A stretch of DNA of 64,000 bases from an uncultured Clostridia bacterium (GCA_934792465.1 CAKVOK010000010.1:1-64000); one strand, 5' to 3'; shown: positions 1 through 9,720, counted from the stretch's first letter. Translations and numbers: made by a program. Notes: generated from the sequence alone by a model not told the origin.

Positions 1-8
1 GTTTTTAG

Positions 9-54
9 GTGTGAAACCGAAGGTTTCACACAAATGGTTTCGCAAAACCATTTG
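9..54. repeat. Two adjacent perfect hairpins near the window edge
   Basis: Positions 9-18 pair perfectly with 22-31 (GTGTGAAACC / GGTTTCACAC, 3-nt loop). Directly next to it 31-40 pair with 45-54 (CAAATGGTTT / AAACCATTTG, 4-nt loop). No T-tract follows, so these are not ordinary terminators. They resemble the nested stem-loop elements found later in the window. The rest of 55-225 has no gene that I can support. Confidence 0.6.
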
Positions 55-225
55 TTCAGTAGACATTATTTAATGACAATTTCAAAGAACTGTCGCACAC
101 CAAACACCAATCTATTTGAAATTATACTGTGATATATTACAGCAATCGACTAAGCCGGTGCAAATGTCTCACATATTGCGGCGGCGCATAAAAAACAAAG
201 CCGTTGCGGCTAAAAGGAGGACAAC

Positions 226-1137
226 ATGGAAAATTTACTGCTGCCTCATGGGTGGAACGAAACACTTCTCGGACTTACTCATCTCCCTGTTATTGTAAAA
301 TCACTCGAAAAGGTTCATGATACAACCTGGAGCATGAAAGAAAACATTCATGATAATTATGAAATGGTATATATGAAAAAAGGTTCGGCAACATTTACGA
401 TTTCGGGACAGGCTGCGGAGCTTTCTCCGCATACGATAGTTATAATAAAACCTCATCAGTGGCATAAATTCACGGTTACTTCATCGTCCTGCGAATTTAT
501 CGTGCTTTCGTTTGTTTTCAGCGATTCGCACGGAACTGTTTTGAGCGACAGCGGAATCGAAGATTTCATTGATAATATAAAAGGACTTGACGATTCGCCG
601 TTCGTAACGCTGAATCCGGGGCCGAAAAATGAGATTTTAAGTGTTTTAAGAAAGATATTGAGAGAGCGTGAACGCAAAGAGCCTTGGAACGACTTCCTTA
701 TATATCTGCTTTCGCTTGAACTTTTCGTTCATATATCGAGGACAATCAAGCAGGAAATCGTCGAAAACACCAGATACAAGAGTATGAATCTCACCGAAAG
801 CATGAATGCCGCAAAGGAATATATAATGCAAAATTACGACAAGGAGCTTTCTTTGCGTGATATTGCAAGATATGTATATTTAAGCGAAAGCTATTTTGCG
901 CACAGTTTCAAGGATACGTTCGGAATAAGTCCGAAAAGCTTTATTTTGAGGGTTCGTATCGACGCCGCAAAAGACTTTTTGGTGAAAACGGATATGAAGA
1001 TAAGCGATATAGCTATAAGCGTAGGATTTTTAAGTCAGCAGCGTTTTAATGATATTTTCAAGAAAACCGAAGATATAACACCGTTGAGATACAGAAAACG
1101 CTACAAAGAATCCATAGTAAATAAAATCACAAACTGA
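226..1137 (+). CDS. AraC-family transcriptional regulator
   Basis: A 303-aa protein with a cupin-like sensor half (about residues 40-110, containing a PHQWHKF stretch typical of AraC cupins) and a C-terminal pair of helix-turn-helix motifs (about 195-295). The second HTH carries the family pattern around ISVGFLSQQRFNDIFKK and TPLRYRK. The start is set by an AGGAGG at 213-218. AraC proteins of this build usually sense a sugar or related small molecule and activate a nearby operon. The next gene follows after 13 nt but is a housekeeping gene, so the target is not evident. An earlier small overlapping reading frame at 116-298 is rejected in its favour. Confidence 0.9.
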   Translation: MENLLLPHGWNETLLGLTHLPVIVKSLEKVHDTTWSMKENIHDNYEMVYMKKGSATFTISGQAAELSPHTIVIIKPHQWHKFTVTSSSCEFIVLSFVFSDSHGTVLSDSGIEDFIDNIKGLDDSPFVTLNPGPKNEILSVLRKILRERERKEPWNDFLIYLLSLELFVHISRTIKQEIVENTRYKSMNLTESMNAAKEYIMQNYDKELSLRDIARYVYLSESYFAHSFKDTFGISPKSFILRVRIDAAKDFLVKTDMKISDIAISVGFLSQQRFNDIFKKTEDITPLRYRKRYKESIVNKITN

Positions 1138-1150
1138 ACGGAGCGAAAAA

Positions 1151-2089
1151 ATGAATAAGGAAATACACAAAACAAGCATTGGCGGTCAGGCGGTAATCGA
1201 GGGCGTAATGATGAGAGGTCCGAAAGAAATTGCCGTTGCCGTCAGAAAAAGCGACGGCGAAATCGTTGTTGACAAACAGCCGGTTGCTTCCGTAATTCAA
1301 AAATATAAATTTTTAAAGCTGCCGATTATCCGAGGAGTAGTTTCTTTCATAGAATCCATGGTAGTCGGAATAAAAACCCTTATGTTTTCGGCAGAATTAT
1401 ACGATACCGAAGAGGACGACCCGACATATAAGCCATCGAAATTTGACCTGTGGCTCGAAAAAGTATTCGGAAACAAGGACGTATTGGTTTATACCTCGCT
1501 CGTAATTTCCATGGTGCTTGCAATGGGACTTTTTGTTCTTCTGCCGGCATTCATAACGAAGTATTCAACGTTTTTTATTTCAAATAATGTAGTAAAGAGC
1601 CTTATTGAGGGCGTTGTGCGCATGGGTATATTTATACTGTATATTTTCCTTGTTTCGAGAACAAAGGAAATGCAGAGAGTATTCCAGTATCACGGAGCGG
1701 AACACAAATCCATCGCCTGCTACGAACACGGCGAGGAACTTACAGTTGAAAATGTCCGCAAATATACAAGATTTCATCCGCGCTGCGGAACAAGCTTTTT
1801 AATCGAAGTTATGATTATAAGCGTTATAGTATTCTCATTCCTTTCGTGGGACAACATATTTGTAAGAATACTTACGAAGCTGGCACTTATGCCGGTTGTT
1901 GCGGGTCTTGCATATGAGGTTATAAAGCTCGCCGGAAGATATGACAACAAAATCATGGGAATAGTAAACAAACCGGGGCTTTGGCTGCAAAGGCTTACGA
2001 CACGTGAACCGGACGATTCGCAGCTGGAAGTCGCAATACGCTCTCTCACGGAAGTTCTGACGGGAAACAGAGAAGATGACAAATGGTAA
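1151..2089 (+). CDS. DUF1385 membrane protein (YqhQ-like)
   Basis: A 312-aa protein whose N-terminus (IGGQAVIEGVMMRGP) is the hallmark of the DUF1385/YqhQ family. Hydrophobic segments lie around residues 117-140, 155-172 and 210-235, so it is an integral membrane protein. The central YHGAEHKSIACYE and FHPRCGTSFL motifs, rich in His and Cys, are also typical and could bind metal, but no activity is established to my knowledge. It overlaps prmC by 7 nt and is followed by thrS and prfA; linkage to the release-factor genes is common in Clostridia. Confidence 0.9.
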   Translation: MNKEIHKTSIGGQAVIEGVMMRGPKEIAVAVRKSDGEIVVDKQPVASVIQKYKFLKLPIIRGVVSFIESMVVGIKTLMFSAELYDTEEDDPTYKPSKFDLWLEKVFGNKDVLVYTSLVISMVLAMGLFVLLPAFITKYSTFFISNNVVKSLIEGVVRMGIFILYIFLVSRTKEMQRVFQYHGAEHKSIACYEHGEELTVENVRKYTRFHPRCGTSFLIEVMIISVIVFSFLSWDNIFVRILTKLALMPVVAGLAYEVIKLAGRYDNKIMGIVNKPGLWLQRLTTREPDDSQLEVAIRSLTEVLTGNREDDKW

Positions 2090-2898
2090 TAGGCGAACTG
2101 ATAAAGCAGGGCGGTATTCTGAATACCGACAGCCCGTACAAGGAAGCAAGACTCATACTTTCGCACGTATCGGGTCTTGACCTTACTTTTATAACGATAC
2201 ACCCCGAAAAGGAAATATCGGCGGATATATGCGCAAAATATGCCGAATTGCTGGATAAACGCCGAAACGGTATGCCGCTTGCGTATATCACGGGTACAAA
2301 AGAATTTTACGGATATTCTTTCAAAGTGAATCCCTCGGTTTTGATTCCGAGGAGCGACACGGAAGTTTTAACGGAGTTCGCCGTAAAATCAAATCCGAAG
2401 AGCCTGATTGACATATGCACGGGCAGCGGCTGTATCGCAATATCCGTAAAAAAATCATTGCCGAGCTGCACGGTATCGGCTTTGGATATATCTGATGCCG
2501 CACTTGAAACGGCACGTGAAAACGCCGGTATTCTCGGCACTGATGTGAATTTTTTCAAAACAGATATACTGACGGAGATTCCGAGCGGAAAATATGATTT
2601 TATCGCTTCCAATCCGCCGTATATCAGAAGCTGTGAAATAGCGGCACTTGACACCGATGTGAAGAATTTTGAACCGCATACGGCTCTTGACGGAGGAGTC
2701 GGAGGACTGATTTTTTACGAACGCATTTGCGAAATTGCTCCGCAAATTTTGATGGGCGGCGGCGTTTTGGCATTTGAACTGGGATATGACCAATTTGATG
2801 ATGTTTATAATATAATGAAAACGAGTTTTAAAAATATAGATTTTATTCCGGATTTATCCGGCATTAAACGAGTAATTTTCGGCAGCTTGACTGCCTGA
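2083..2898 (+). CDS. prmC: Release factor glutamine methyltransferase PrmC
   Basis: A 271-aa S-adenosylmethionine-dependent enzyme that methylates the glutamine of the GGQ motif in class I release factors. The N-terminal helical domain is followed by a Rossmann-type domain with the SAM motif DICTGSGCIA (from about residue 110) and the NPPY catalytic motif at residues 177-180. Its substrate PrfA is encoded two genes downstream. The start overlaps the end of the yqhQ-like gene and has only a weak GAGAAG ribosome binding site, which suggests translational coupling. Confidence 0.94.
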   Translation: MVIGELIKQGGILNTDSPYKEARLILSHVSGLDLTFITIHPEKEISADICAKYAELLDKRRNGMPLAYITGTKEFYGYSFKVNPSVLIPRSDTEVLTEFAVKSNPKSLIDICTGSGCIAISVKKSLPSCTVSALDISDAALETARENAGILGTDVNFFKTDILTEIPSGKYDFIASNPPYIRSCEIAALDTDVKNFEPHTALDGGVGGLIFYERICEIAPQILMGGGVLAFELGYDQFDDVYNIMKTSFKNIDFIPDLSGIKRVIFGSLTA

Positions 2899-2934
2899 GT
2901 ATAATTTAATTTACACGAAAGGATTGACAAAGTG

Positions 2935-4863
2935 ATGATAAGCATTACATTAAAAAGCGGCGATACGCTTGAAGCAGAAGCACCGATAAGTGCGATAGAT
3001 GCGGCGAAAAAGATAAGCGAGGGACTTGCAAGAGTTGCCACCGCAGCCGAAATAGACGGAAAAGTCTGTGATTTGCGTACAATCATAGATAAGGATTGTG
3101 CGCTTAATATACTTACGTTCAACGACGATGAGGGCAAGGGCGCATACCGCCATACGGTATCTCATATTATGGCACAGGCTGTGAAAAGACTTTATCCCGA
3201 CGTTAAGCTTGCTATAGGACCCTCCATAGACGATGGCTTTTATTATGATTTCGACGGCGATATAACAAACGAACAGATAGACGAAATCGAAAAGGAAATG
3301 AAAAAAATCATAAAAGAAAATCTTCCGCTGGAACGCTTTGAGCTTCCGAAAGACGAAGCACTCAAGCTTATGGCGGACGAACCGTATAAAATTGAGCTTA
3401 TCAACGACCTTCCGGAGGGCGAAGCGATAAGCTTCTACAAACAGGGCGAATACACAGATTTGTGTGCAGGTCCGCATCTTATGACAACCGGCGCCGTAAA
3501 AGCATATAAGCTTCTGAGTGTAACGGGCGCATACTGGAGAGGAAACGAGAAAAACAAAATGCTTCGCCGCATATACGGAACGGCATTTACAAAGAAAGCC
3601 GACCTTGACGCTCATATTGAAGCACTTGAAGAAGCTAAAAAACGTGACCACAACAAGCTCGGACGTGAACTCGGATTCTTTACAACGGTTGACATAATCG
3701 GTCAAGGACTCCCCGTAATGCTGCCGAAAGGTGCAAAGGTTATTCAGCTTTTGCAGAGATTTGTTGAAGACTACGAAGCACTCTGCGGCTGGCAGCTCAC
3801 AAAAACTCCGCTCATGGCAAAAAGCGATTTATACAAGCTTTCCGGACACTGGGATCATTACAAAGAAGGTATGTTCGTAATGGGTGACGAGGAAAAGGAT
3901 AAAGAAGTTTTTGCACTCCGTCCGATGACCTGTCCGTTCCAGTATCAGGCATATCTCAACGAGATGAGAAGCTACAGAGATTTGCCGATACGCTATGACG
4001 AAACATCAACGCTTTTCAGAAATGAAGCTTCCGGAGAAATGCACGGTCTTATCCGTGTACGTCAGTTCACAATCTCCGAGGGACATCTTATGTGCCGTCC
4101 CGACCAGCTGGAACAGGAATTTAAAGGCTGTCTTGAAATGGCAATATATATGCTTAAAACGCTCGGCCTTTACGAAGACGTATCATACCGCTTCTCGCAG
4201 TGGGACCCGAACGACAAGGAAAAATATATAGGAACGGTTGAACAGTGGGACGAAGCGCAGGGCATCATGCAGAAAATACTCGACCACCTCGAAATACCAT
4301 ATAAAATCGGCATAGGCGAAGCCGCATTCTACGGTCCTAAGCTTGACATTCAGATTAAGAACGTCCACGGCAAGGAAGATACGCTTATAACAATTCAGAT
4401 AGACCAGATGCTTGCGGAAAAATTCGGTATGGTATATACAGATTCCGATGGAAGCAAGAAAAACCCGTATATCATACACAGAACTTCTATCGGCTGCTAC
4501 GAAAGAACACTTGCATTGCTTATCGAAAAATATGCGGGTGCATTCCCGGTATGGCTTGCACCTGTCCAGGTTGAAATCATTCCGATTTCCGATAAACACA
4601 GCGACTATGCATATGACGTAAAAGAAACTCTTACGAAAATGGGTATGCGTGCCGAAGTTGACACAAGAGCCGAAAAAATGGGATACAAAATCCGTGAAGC
4701 ACAGCTTGCGAAGATACCTTATATGCTTATTGTCGGCGACAAAGAAATCGAGGACGGTGCAGTCGGCGTAAGAAAAAGAGGCGAAGGAGATATAGGCGCA
4801 ATGAAGAAAGAAGATTTCTATGCGCTCATAAAGAACGACGTTGATACAAAGGTAATTTGGTAA
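2935..4863 (+). CDS. thrS: Threonyl-tRNA synthetase
   Basis: A 642-aa class II synthetase that charges tRNA-Thr. It has an N-terminal TGS domain (about 1-62), an editing domain with HxxxH (HTVSH, about residues 73-77) and CAGPH, and a class II core with motif 2 (FRNEASGEMHGLIRVRQF). A C-terminal anticodon-binding domain starts at about residue 545. Length is normal. The ATG at 2935 gives the usual thrS N-terminus, but a GTG at 2932 sits better relative to the AAAGGA at 2918-2923, so the start is uncertain by one codon. Only 36 nt separate it from prmC, leaving no room for the T-box leader that often precedes thrS in Bacillota. Confidence 0.97.
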   Translation: MISITLKSGDTLEAEAPISAIDAAKKISEGLARVATAAEIDGKVCDLRTIIDKDCALNILTFNDDEGKGAYRHTVSHIMAQAVKRLYPDVKLAIGPSIDDGFYYDFDGDITNEQIDEIEKEMKKIIKENLPLERFELPKDEALKLMADEPYKIELINDLPEGEAISFYKQGEYTDLCAGPHLMTTGAVKAYKLLSVTGAYWRGNEKNKMLRRIYGTAFTKKADLDAHIEALEEAKKRDHNKLGRELGFFTTVDIIGQGLPVMLPKGAKVIQLLQRFVEDYEALCGWQLTKTPLMAKSDLYKLSGHWDHYKEGMFVMGDEEKDKEVFALRPMTCPFQYQAYLNEMRSYRDLPIRYDETSTLFRNEASGEMHGLIRVRQFTISEGHLMCRPDQLEQEFKGCLEMAIYMLKTLGLYEDVSYRFSQWDPNDKEKYIGTVEQWDEAQGIMQKILDHLEIPYKIGIGEAAFYGPKLDIQIKNVHGKEDTLITIQIDQMLAEKFGMVYTDSDGSKKNPYIIHRTSIGCYERTLALLIEKYAGAFPVWLAPVQVEIIPISDKHSDYAYDVKETLTKMGMRAEVDTRAEKMGYKIREAQLAKIPYMLIVGDKEIEDGAVGVRKRGEGDIGAMKKEDFYALIKNDVDTKVIW

Positions 4864-4881
4864 GAGAATGGAGATTAACAT

Positions 4882-5943
4882 ATGTTTGATAAGCTGGACT
4901 TTATAGAAAGCAGATATGCGGAGCTGAGCGCACAGGTAAGCGACCCGGAGGTCATTGCCGATACGGAGCTTTGGAGCAAGCTTTGCAAGGAGCTTTCGGA
5001 TATAACGCCCATAGTTGAAAAATACCGTGAATACAAACGGGCAAAGCAGGATGAAGCGGACGCAAAGGAAATGCTTTCCGACAAGGAATTTCACGATATG
5101 GCGGAACTTGAACTTGCGGACGCACGTGCAAGAGAAGAACAGGCGGCGCACGACCTCAAAGTGCTTCTTCTTCCCACAGACCCGAACGACGACAAAAACG
5201 TTATCGTAGAAATCCGAGGCGGTGCGGGCGGCGATGAAGCCGCACTGTTCGCCGGAGTGCTTTTCAGAATGTATTCGATGTATGCGGAAAGCAGGCGATA
5301 TAAGGTCGAGATTATCGACCAAAACGAAACAGGTCTGGGCGGTTTCAAGGAAATCGTATTTCAGATTTCCGGAAAAGGTGCATACAGCCGTTTCAAATTC
5401 GAGAGCGGCGTACACCGCGTTCAGCGTGTGCCGGAAACGGAATCGAGCGGAAGAATACACACTTCGACCGTTACGGTTGCGGTTCTGCCGGAGGTTGAAG
5501 AACAAACCGTAGAGGTCAATCCGGCGGATTTGCGTATAGACGTATACCGTGCGAGCGGTGCCGGCGGTCAGCACATAAACAAAACGGAATCTGCCGTGCG
5601 TATTACGCATATTCCTACGGGAATCGTAGTTGCCTGCCAGTCGGAACGTTCGCAGTTCCAGAATAAAGACGCAGCAATGAAAATTCTGCGTTCAAAGCTG
5701 TATGAGGAATCGCAGAGGAAGCAGCACGCCGAGCTTGCCGAGGAAAGAAAAAGCCAGGTGGGCACAGGCGACAGAAGCGAGCGTATAAGAACGTACAACT
5801 ATCCGCAGGGACGTGTAACCGACCACAGAATAGGTCTTACGCTTCATAAGCTGGAGCAAATCCTGAACGGAGATTTGGACGAACTTATCGATTCGCTGAT
5901 AACGGCGGATCAGAGCGAAAAGCTGAAACACACCGAAAACTAA
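4882..5943 (+). CDS. prfA: Peptide chain release factor 1
   Basis: A 353-aa class I release factor that reads UAA and UAG and triggers peptide release. The GGQ motif is at residues 228-230 within [18 protein letters not shown]. The RF1-specific codon-recognition element is visible as PET in [15 protein letters not shown] (P-x-T class, rather than the SPF of RF2). The gene follows thrS by 18 nt. PrmC, encoded upstream, would methylate the GGQ glutamine. Confidence 0.97.
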   Translation: MFDKLDFIESRYAELSAQVSDPEVIADTELWSKLCKELSDITPIVEKYREYKRAKQDEADAKEMLSDKEFHDMAELELADARAREEQAAHDLKVLLLPTDPNDDKNVIVEIRGGAGGDEAALFAGVLFRMYSMYAESRRYKVEIIDQNETGLGGFKEIVFQISGKGAYSRFKFESGVHRVQRVPETESSGRIHTSTVTVAVLPEVEEQTVEVNPADLRIDVYRASGAGGQHINKTESAVRITHIPTGIVVACQSERSQFQNKDAAMKILRSKLYEESQRKQHAELAEERKSQVGTGDRSERIRTYNYPQGRVTDHRIGLTLHKLEQILNGDLDELIDSLITADQSEKLKHTEN

Positions 5944-5986
5944 ATATTAACACTTGCCTCCCGATGCGAATATACTGTAACGGGAG

Positions 5987-6601
5987 GTGATTTTTACGAC
6001 AAACTATATACCCATACAGCTTTCTTACGATGTGTGCGCAATGGGAAATTTTTTAAGCTGTGCCAATTTGCAGAATCATTATGAAATATATCTTAGCTAT
6101 GTACGGCAGTTTAACCGATTGAGAACCGAAAATCCGAAACAATCCGCAATGTCGCCGGAAGAAATACTTTCGACTCCGTTTGCGCTGCCGTGGCAAGTCA
6201 GAACCAAATTTATCGACATTGCCGGCGGTATATACAATCATGAAATCACATTCGATTCCATGACTCCTACAAAAGGCACTGCGCCGAGCAAGGTTCTTTC
6301 CGATGAAATCACCGCAAGCTTCGGCGATATGGATTCCATAAAAAAACGCTTTACAGACGCAGGCAATGCCCTTGTCGGAACCGGATATGTGATGATTATA
6401 AAAAACCCGTCGGGTTCGCTAAACGTAATATCCATGCCGGACGAGGAAAGCTCGGTTATCGACAGAATGTATCCCATATTAATGCTCGACCTGTGGGAAC
6501 ACGCATATGCATCAAACTTTTTTGAACGTGAAAATTATATAAATAAATGGTTTGAATATATAAATTGGGATACCGCAAGCGCACGCTATGCAAATCAATA
6601 A
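5987..6601 (+). CDS. Fe/Mn superoxide dismutase-like protein, incomplete metal site
   Basis: About 204 aa with the overall layout of Fe/Mn superoxide dismutase: GGIYNHEITFDSM aligns with the family GGxxNHxxFW region and LDLWEHAY with DVWEHAYY. Three of the four metal ligands (second His, Asp, third His) are therefore present. In the first helix the usual HHxxHH block reads LQNHYEIYLSYV, and by my alignment the first ligand position holds Asn. Loss of a ligand would weaken metal binding, so activity is doubtful. The start is also odd: the GTG at 5987 lies inside the only good Shine-Dalgarno sequence (GGGAGGTG, 5982-5989), so the true start may be a rare codon just downstream or the ATG at 6041. 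Confidence 0.75.
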   Translation: MIFTTNYIPIQLSYDVCAMGNFLSCANLQNHYEIYLSYVRQFNRLRTENPKQSAMSPEEILSTPFALPWQVRTKFIDIAGGIYNHEITFDSMTPTKGTAPSKVLSDEITASFGDMDSIKKRFTDAGNALVGTGYVMIIKNPSGSLNVISMPDEESSVIDRMYPILMLDLWEHAYASNFFERENYINKWFEYINWDTASARYANQ

Positions 6602-6619
6602 AAAAGAATGTATTCATTG

Positions 6620-6650
6620 AAAGGGGCTGCTGTGTTAAACCGGCCTCTTT
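6620..6650 (+). terminator. Candidate terminator after the SOD-like gene
   Basis: AAAGGGGC (6620-6627) pairs with GCCTCTTT (6643-6650) with one G-T wobble. It lies 18 nt after the SOD-like stop codon. The T-tract that follows is short, so the call is moderate. Confidence 0.5.
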
Positions 6651-6718
6651 TCTGCATAGCATATTAAAAAGTATAAAAATATATACAAAAAAATATAAAA
6701 ATTTTGTTCAAAAAAGCT

Positions 6719-6746
6719 TGATTTAAATACAAAAATATGATACAAT
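6719..6746 (+). promoter_or_regulatory. Possible distal promoter upstream of hprK
   Basis: TTGATT (6719-6724), a 16-bp gap and TACAAT (6741-6746) in a very AT-rich stretch. It would give a leader of about 145 nt. It is weaker than the proximal promoter at 6821. Confidence 0.4.
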
Positions 6747-6820
6747 AAAAATGTATAGCATTCAATGTTCTGTCAAAAATTTGTCATGATTATGTTTTTT
6801 TGCCCAGATTGAAAAAAACA

Positions 6821-6849
6821 TTGATTTTTACGACATTATGTTGTATAAT
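6821..6849 (+). promoter_or_regulatory. Sigma-A promoter of hprK
   Basis: TTGATT (6821-6826), a 17-bp spacer and a consensus TATAAT (6844-6849). It is 41 nt from the hprK start and is the best-placed promoter for the hprK-glcK-murB-rapZ-rsmE gene string. Confidence 0.75.
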
Positions 6850-6890
6850 AAATCATAAAGATATGAAATGTATCTTGAGGAGGAAAAACA

Positions 6891-7835
6891 ATGGAAAACT
6901 CCGGCACAAAAACTTTTACCGTAAAGCTTTCGCAGATAATAAGCGAGCTTCATTTGAAGAAAATTTATTATACCGACGACATGGATTCCGTTGAGGTTTC
7001 AAGTGCGGATATTAACCGTCCCGGTTTGCAGCTTATAGGGTTCTTCAACTATTTCGACCAAAAACGAATCGAAATTATCGGCAAAGTCGAAATGACGTAT
7101 CTTGAAAAAATGCAGCCGAGCGAACGCAGAGAAAGCCTTGACAAGCTTTTCTCATACAGATTCCCTGCCGCAATAATCACACGCAGTATGACGCCGTTTC
7201 CGGAAATGCTCGAAGCTGCCGAAAAATACAACGTTCCGCTTTTGCAGACCGAGGAAATCAGCAGCCGCTTCATGAGCGAAATAATACGTAATCTTAACGT
7301 ATGGCTTGCCCCGAGAATCACAAGACACGGAGTGTTGGTGGAAGTATACGGCGAAGGACTTCTTCTCTTGGGAGAAAGCGGCGTCGGAAAAAGCGAAACC
7401 GCAATAGAGCTTTTGAAGCGCGGACACCGCCTTGTTGCGGACGATGCGGTAGAAATCAAAAAAGTATCGAACAGCAGCCTTGTGGGTTCATCGCCCGCAA
7501 TCATTCGTCATTTTATAGAATTACGGGGAATAGGCATTGTAAACGTTCGTAATATATTCGGTATGGGTGCTGTAAAAGATACGGAAAAGATAGATTTAAT
7601 CGTACATCTTGAGCATTGGCGCCAGGGTGTGGAATATGACAGACTCGGAATTGACGAAACATATACAAATCTTTTGGGAATCGACGTTCCTTCCATAACC
7701 GTTCCTGTTCGTCAGGGCAGAAACCTTGCGGTTATTATGGAGGTTGCCGCTATGAACAACCGTCAGAAACGAATGGGATTCAATGCGGCGCAGGAGCTTA
7801 ACGAACGTCTTGCAAAAGAAATGCAGCAGCAATAA
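6891..7835 (+). CDS. hprK: HPr kinase/phosphorylase
   Basis: A 314-aa bifunctional enzyme that phosphorylates and dephosphorylates Ser46 of HPr, the switch for carbon catabolite repression in Bacillota. The P-loop is GESGVGKS at residues 161-168 and the family signature ELRGIGIVNVRNIFG follows at about 206-220. The N-terminal domain (1-130) is the usual HprK N domain. The start is fixed by AGGAGG (6878-6883). A sugar kinase gene follows 35 nt later, in keeping with a carbon-control role. Confidence 0.96.
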   Translation: MENSGTKTFTVKLSQIISELHLKKIYYTDDMDSVEVSSADINRPGLQLIGFFNYFDQKRIEIIGKVEMTYLEKMQPSERRESLDKLFSYRFPAAIITRSMTPFPEMLEAAEKYNVPLLQTEEISSRFMSEIIRNLNVWLAPRITRHGVLVEVYGEGLLLLGESGVGKSETAIELLKRGHRLVADDAVEIKKVSNSSLVGSSPAIIRHFIELRGIGIVNVRNIFGMGAVKDTEKIDLIVHLEHWRQGVEYDRLGIDETYTNLLGIDVPSITVPVRQGRNLAVIMEVAAMNNRQKRMGFNAAQELNERLAKEMQQQ

Positions 7836-7870
7836 GCTGTTTGACACATATATTTAGGAGGAAACAGATA

Positions 7871-8809
7871 ATGTACATCGGAATTGATCTCGGAGGAACA
7901 AATATTGCGGTAGGACTCGTAAATGAGGACGGAAAGATAATTCATAAGGATTCCGTTCCGACGCTTGCAGACCGCCCGTATCAGGAAATAATAAAAGACA
8001 TGGGTATGCTCGTAAACAAGGTTATAAAAGACGGAGGAGCAACCGTTGACGAAATTAAGTCTGTAGGAATCGGAAGTCCCGGAACCTGCGACAACAAAAA
8101 CGGAGTTATTGTATACGCAAATAATATAAACTTTTTTAACACTCCCATGAGAGAGGAATTGCAGAAATACATCGACAAGCCTATCTACATGGAGAATGAC
8201 GCAAATGTTGCGGCACTTGCGGAATATTTTATATTGAATAAAGAGATGCAATGCTTCATTTTCATAACTCTCGGCACAGGCGTAGGCGGCGGTATTATTA
8301 TAAACGGAAAGATATTTTCAGGCTTCAACGGTGCCGGCGCAGAGCTCGGACATACGGTTATAACAGAGGACGGAGAGCCCTGTACCTGCGGCAGAAACGG
8401 CTGCTGGGAGGCTTATGCTTCGGTTACCGCACTTATAAGACAGACTAAAAAATCAATGGCGGAAAACCCGGATTCGCTCATGCACACAGTAGCTGCTGAA
8501 GAAGGGAAAATCAGCGGAAAAACCGCATTCATAGCAGCTAAAAAGGGCGACGAGGCAGGTCTTAAAGTTGTAAAAGCATATGCAAAACACGTTTCCGTAG
8601 GAATTGCAAACATGATTAATATATTCCAGCCGGAAATGCTTGTTATAGGCGGCGGAATCAGCAAAGAGGGCGACTATCTGCTTAATCCTATAAAGGAATT
8701 TTGCAACGGTCAGACATATGATAAAGGCGGAATACCGACAACAAAAATTTCCATAGCACAGCTCGGAAACGATGCCGGCATAATCGGCGCCGCATTCCTC
8801 GGCAAATAA
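7871..8809 (+). CDS. glcK: ROK-family glucokinase
   Basis: A 312-aa ROK kinase, probably converting glucose to glucose-6-phosphate. It has the N-terminal phosphate loop (IGIDLGGTNI), an MENDANVAA block with the catalytic Asp, and the ROK zinc motif CTCGRNGCWE. The ATG at 7871 is preferred over in-frame codons further upstream because TAGGAGG (7855-7861) lies 9 nt before it and the protein then begins at the family N-terminus. Substrate choice within ROK cannot be read with certainty; N-acetylmannosamine or another hexose remains possible. Confidence 0.88.
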   Translation: MYIGIDLGGTNIAVGLVNEDGKIIHKDSVPTLADRPYQEIIKDMGMLVNKVIKDGGATVDEIKSVGIGSPGTCDNKNGVIVYANNINFFNTPMREELQKYIDKPIYMENDANVAALAEYFILNKEMQCFIFITLGTGVGGGIIINGKIFSGFNGAGAELGHTVITEDGEPCTCGRNGCWEAYASVTALIRQTKKSMAENPDSLMHTVAAEEGKISGKTAFIAAKKGDEAGLKVVKAYAKHVSVGIANMINIFQPEMLVIGGGISKEGDYLLNPIKEFCNGQTYDKGGIPTTKISIAQLGNDAGIIGAAFLGK

Positions 8810-8831
8810 AATAAATAACGGAGGTTATACA

Positions 8832-9710
8832 ATGCTTTTTGAGGGAATTAACGTTTATACAAATGAAAGTATGAAAAAACACACTACCTTTAGAATAGGC
8901 GGAAATGCAGATTACTTTCTTATTCCCGAAAACACTTCCGAATTGCAGTCGGCAATAAAAATTTGCCGTGCAAACAATATCCCGTATTTTATACTCGGAA
9001 ACGGTTCCAATATACTCGTATCCGACAAGGGAATCGAGGGTGCCGTTATCTCTACGGAAAAGCTTAACACAATCGAAGTATATGAGGATACGATATATGC
9101 ACAGGCGGGAGCAAAGCTTTCCAAAACAGCAAGCATTGCTGCGGAAAATTCGCTTTCCGGATTTGAAACCCTGAGCGGCATACCCGGGACCGTAGGCGGA
9201 GCGGTATTTATGAATGCCGGAGCTTACGGCGGCGAAATAAAAGATGTCGCACTTGAGGTCTATGCAATTGACGAAAACGGCAATGAAAAGACATTTTCAA
9301 ATTCCGAATGTAATTTCGGCTACAGAAGCAGTATTTTCTCCTCCGGAGAATATATAATAACCGGAGCAAAATTCAGGCTCCGCACAAAAGATAAAGATGA
9401 AATAACTGCGCAAATGCGTGATTATGCGGAGCGCAGACGTGACAGGCAGCCTTTGTCTTTTCCGAGTGCCGGCAGCACTTTCAAAAGGCCGGAAGGATAT
9501 TTCGCCGGCAAGCTGATTCAAGACAGCGGCCTGCGGGGATTCGCTATAGGCGGAGCGGCAGTGTCGGAAAAACATTGCGGATTCGTTGTAAATACAGGCA
9601 ATGCGACATGCAGCGACGTTGTTAATCTGATAGATTATATAAAGAAATGCGTATACGAAAAATTCGGTGTAATGCTGCATGAGGAAGTACGCATTATAGG
9701 CAGAAAATAA
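8832..9710 (+). CDS. murB: UDP-N-acetylenolpyruvoylglucosamine reductase
   Basis: A 292-aa FAD enzyme that reduces UDP-GlcNAc-enolpyruvate to UDP-MurNAc in peptidoglycan synthesis. FAD-binding features include GNGSNILVSDKG and SGIPGTVGGAVFMNAGAYG; the catalytic Ser lies in PSAGSTFKRP and the conserved Glu in HEEVRIIG at the C-terminus. The length fits the compact murB of Bacillota. It is preceded by GGAGG and followed 10 nt later by rapZ. Confidence 0.96.
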   Translation: MLFEGINVYTNESMKKHTTFRIGGNADYFLIPENTSELQSAIKICRANNIPYFILGNGSNILVSDKGIEGAVISTEKLNTIEVYEDTIYAQAGAKLSKTASIAAENSLSGFETLSGIPGTVGGAVFMNAGAYGGEIKDVALEVYAIDENGNEKTFSNSECNFGYRSSIFSSGEYIITGAKFRLRTKDKDEITAQMRDYAERRRDRQPLSFPSAGSTFKRPEGYFAGKLIQDSGLRGFAIGGAAVSEKHCGFVVNTGNATCSDVVNLIDYIKKCVYEKFGVMLHEEVRIIGRK

Positions 9711-9720
9711 GGTGAATTAA

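Noticed and set aside
127..142. CTGTGATA/TATTACAG dyad upstream of the AraC gene
   Set aside because: It is short and imperfect, and no promoter with proper spacing was found next to it, so I do not call it an operator.
116..298. 60-aa frame upstream of and overlapping the AraC gene
   Set aside because: It has no good ribosome site and runs into the well-supported AraC start in another frame.
4183..5610. 475-aa frame antisense to thrS and prfA
   Set aside because: It is a long shadow of two highly conserved genes, with a Phe/Arg/Tyr-rich composition typical of antisense frames.
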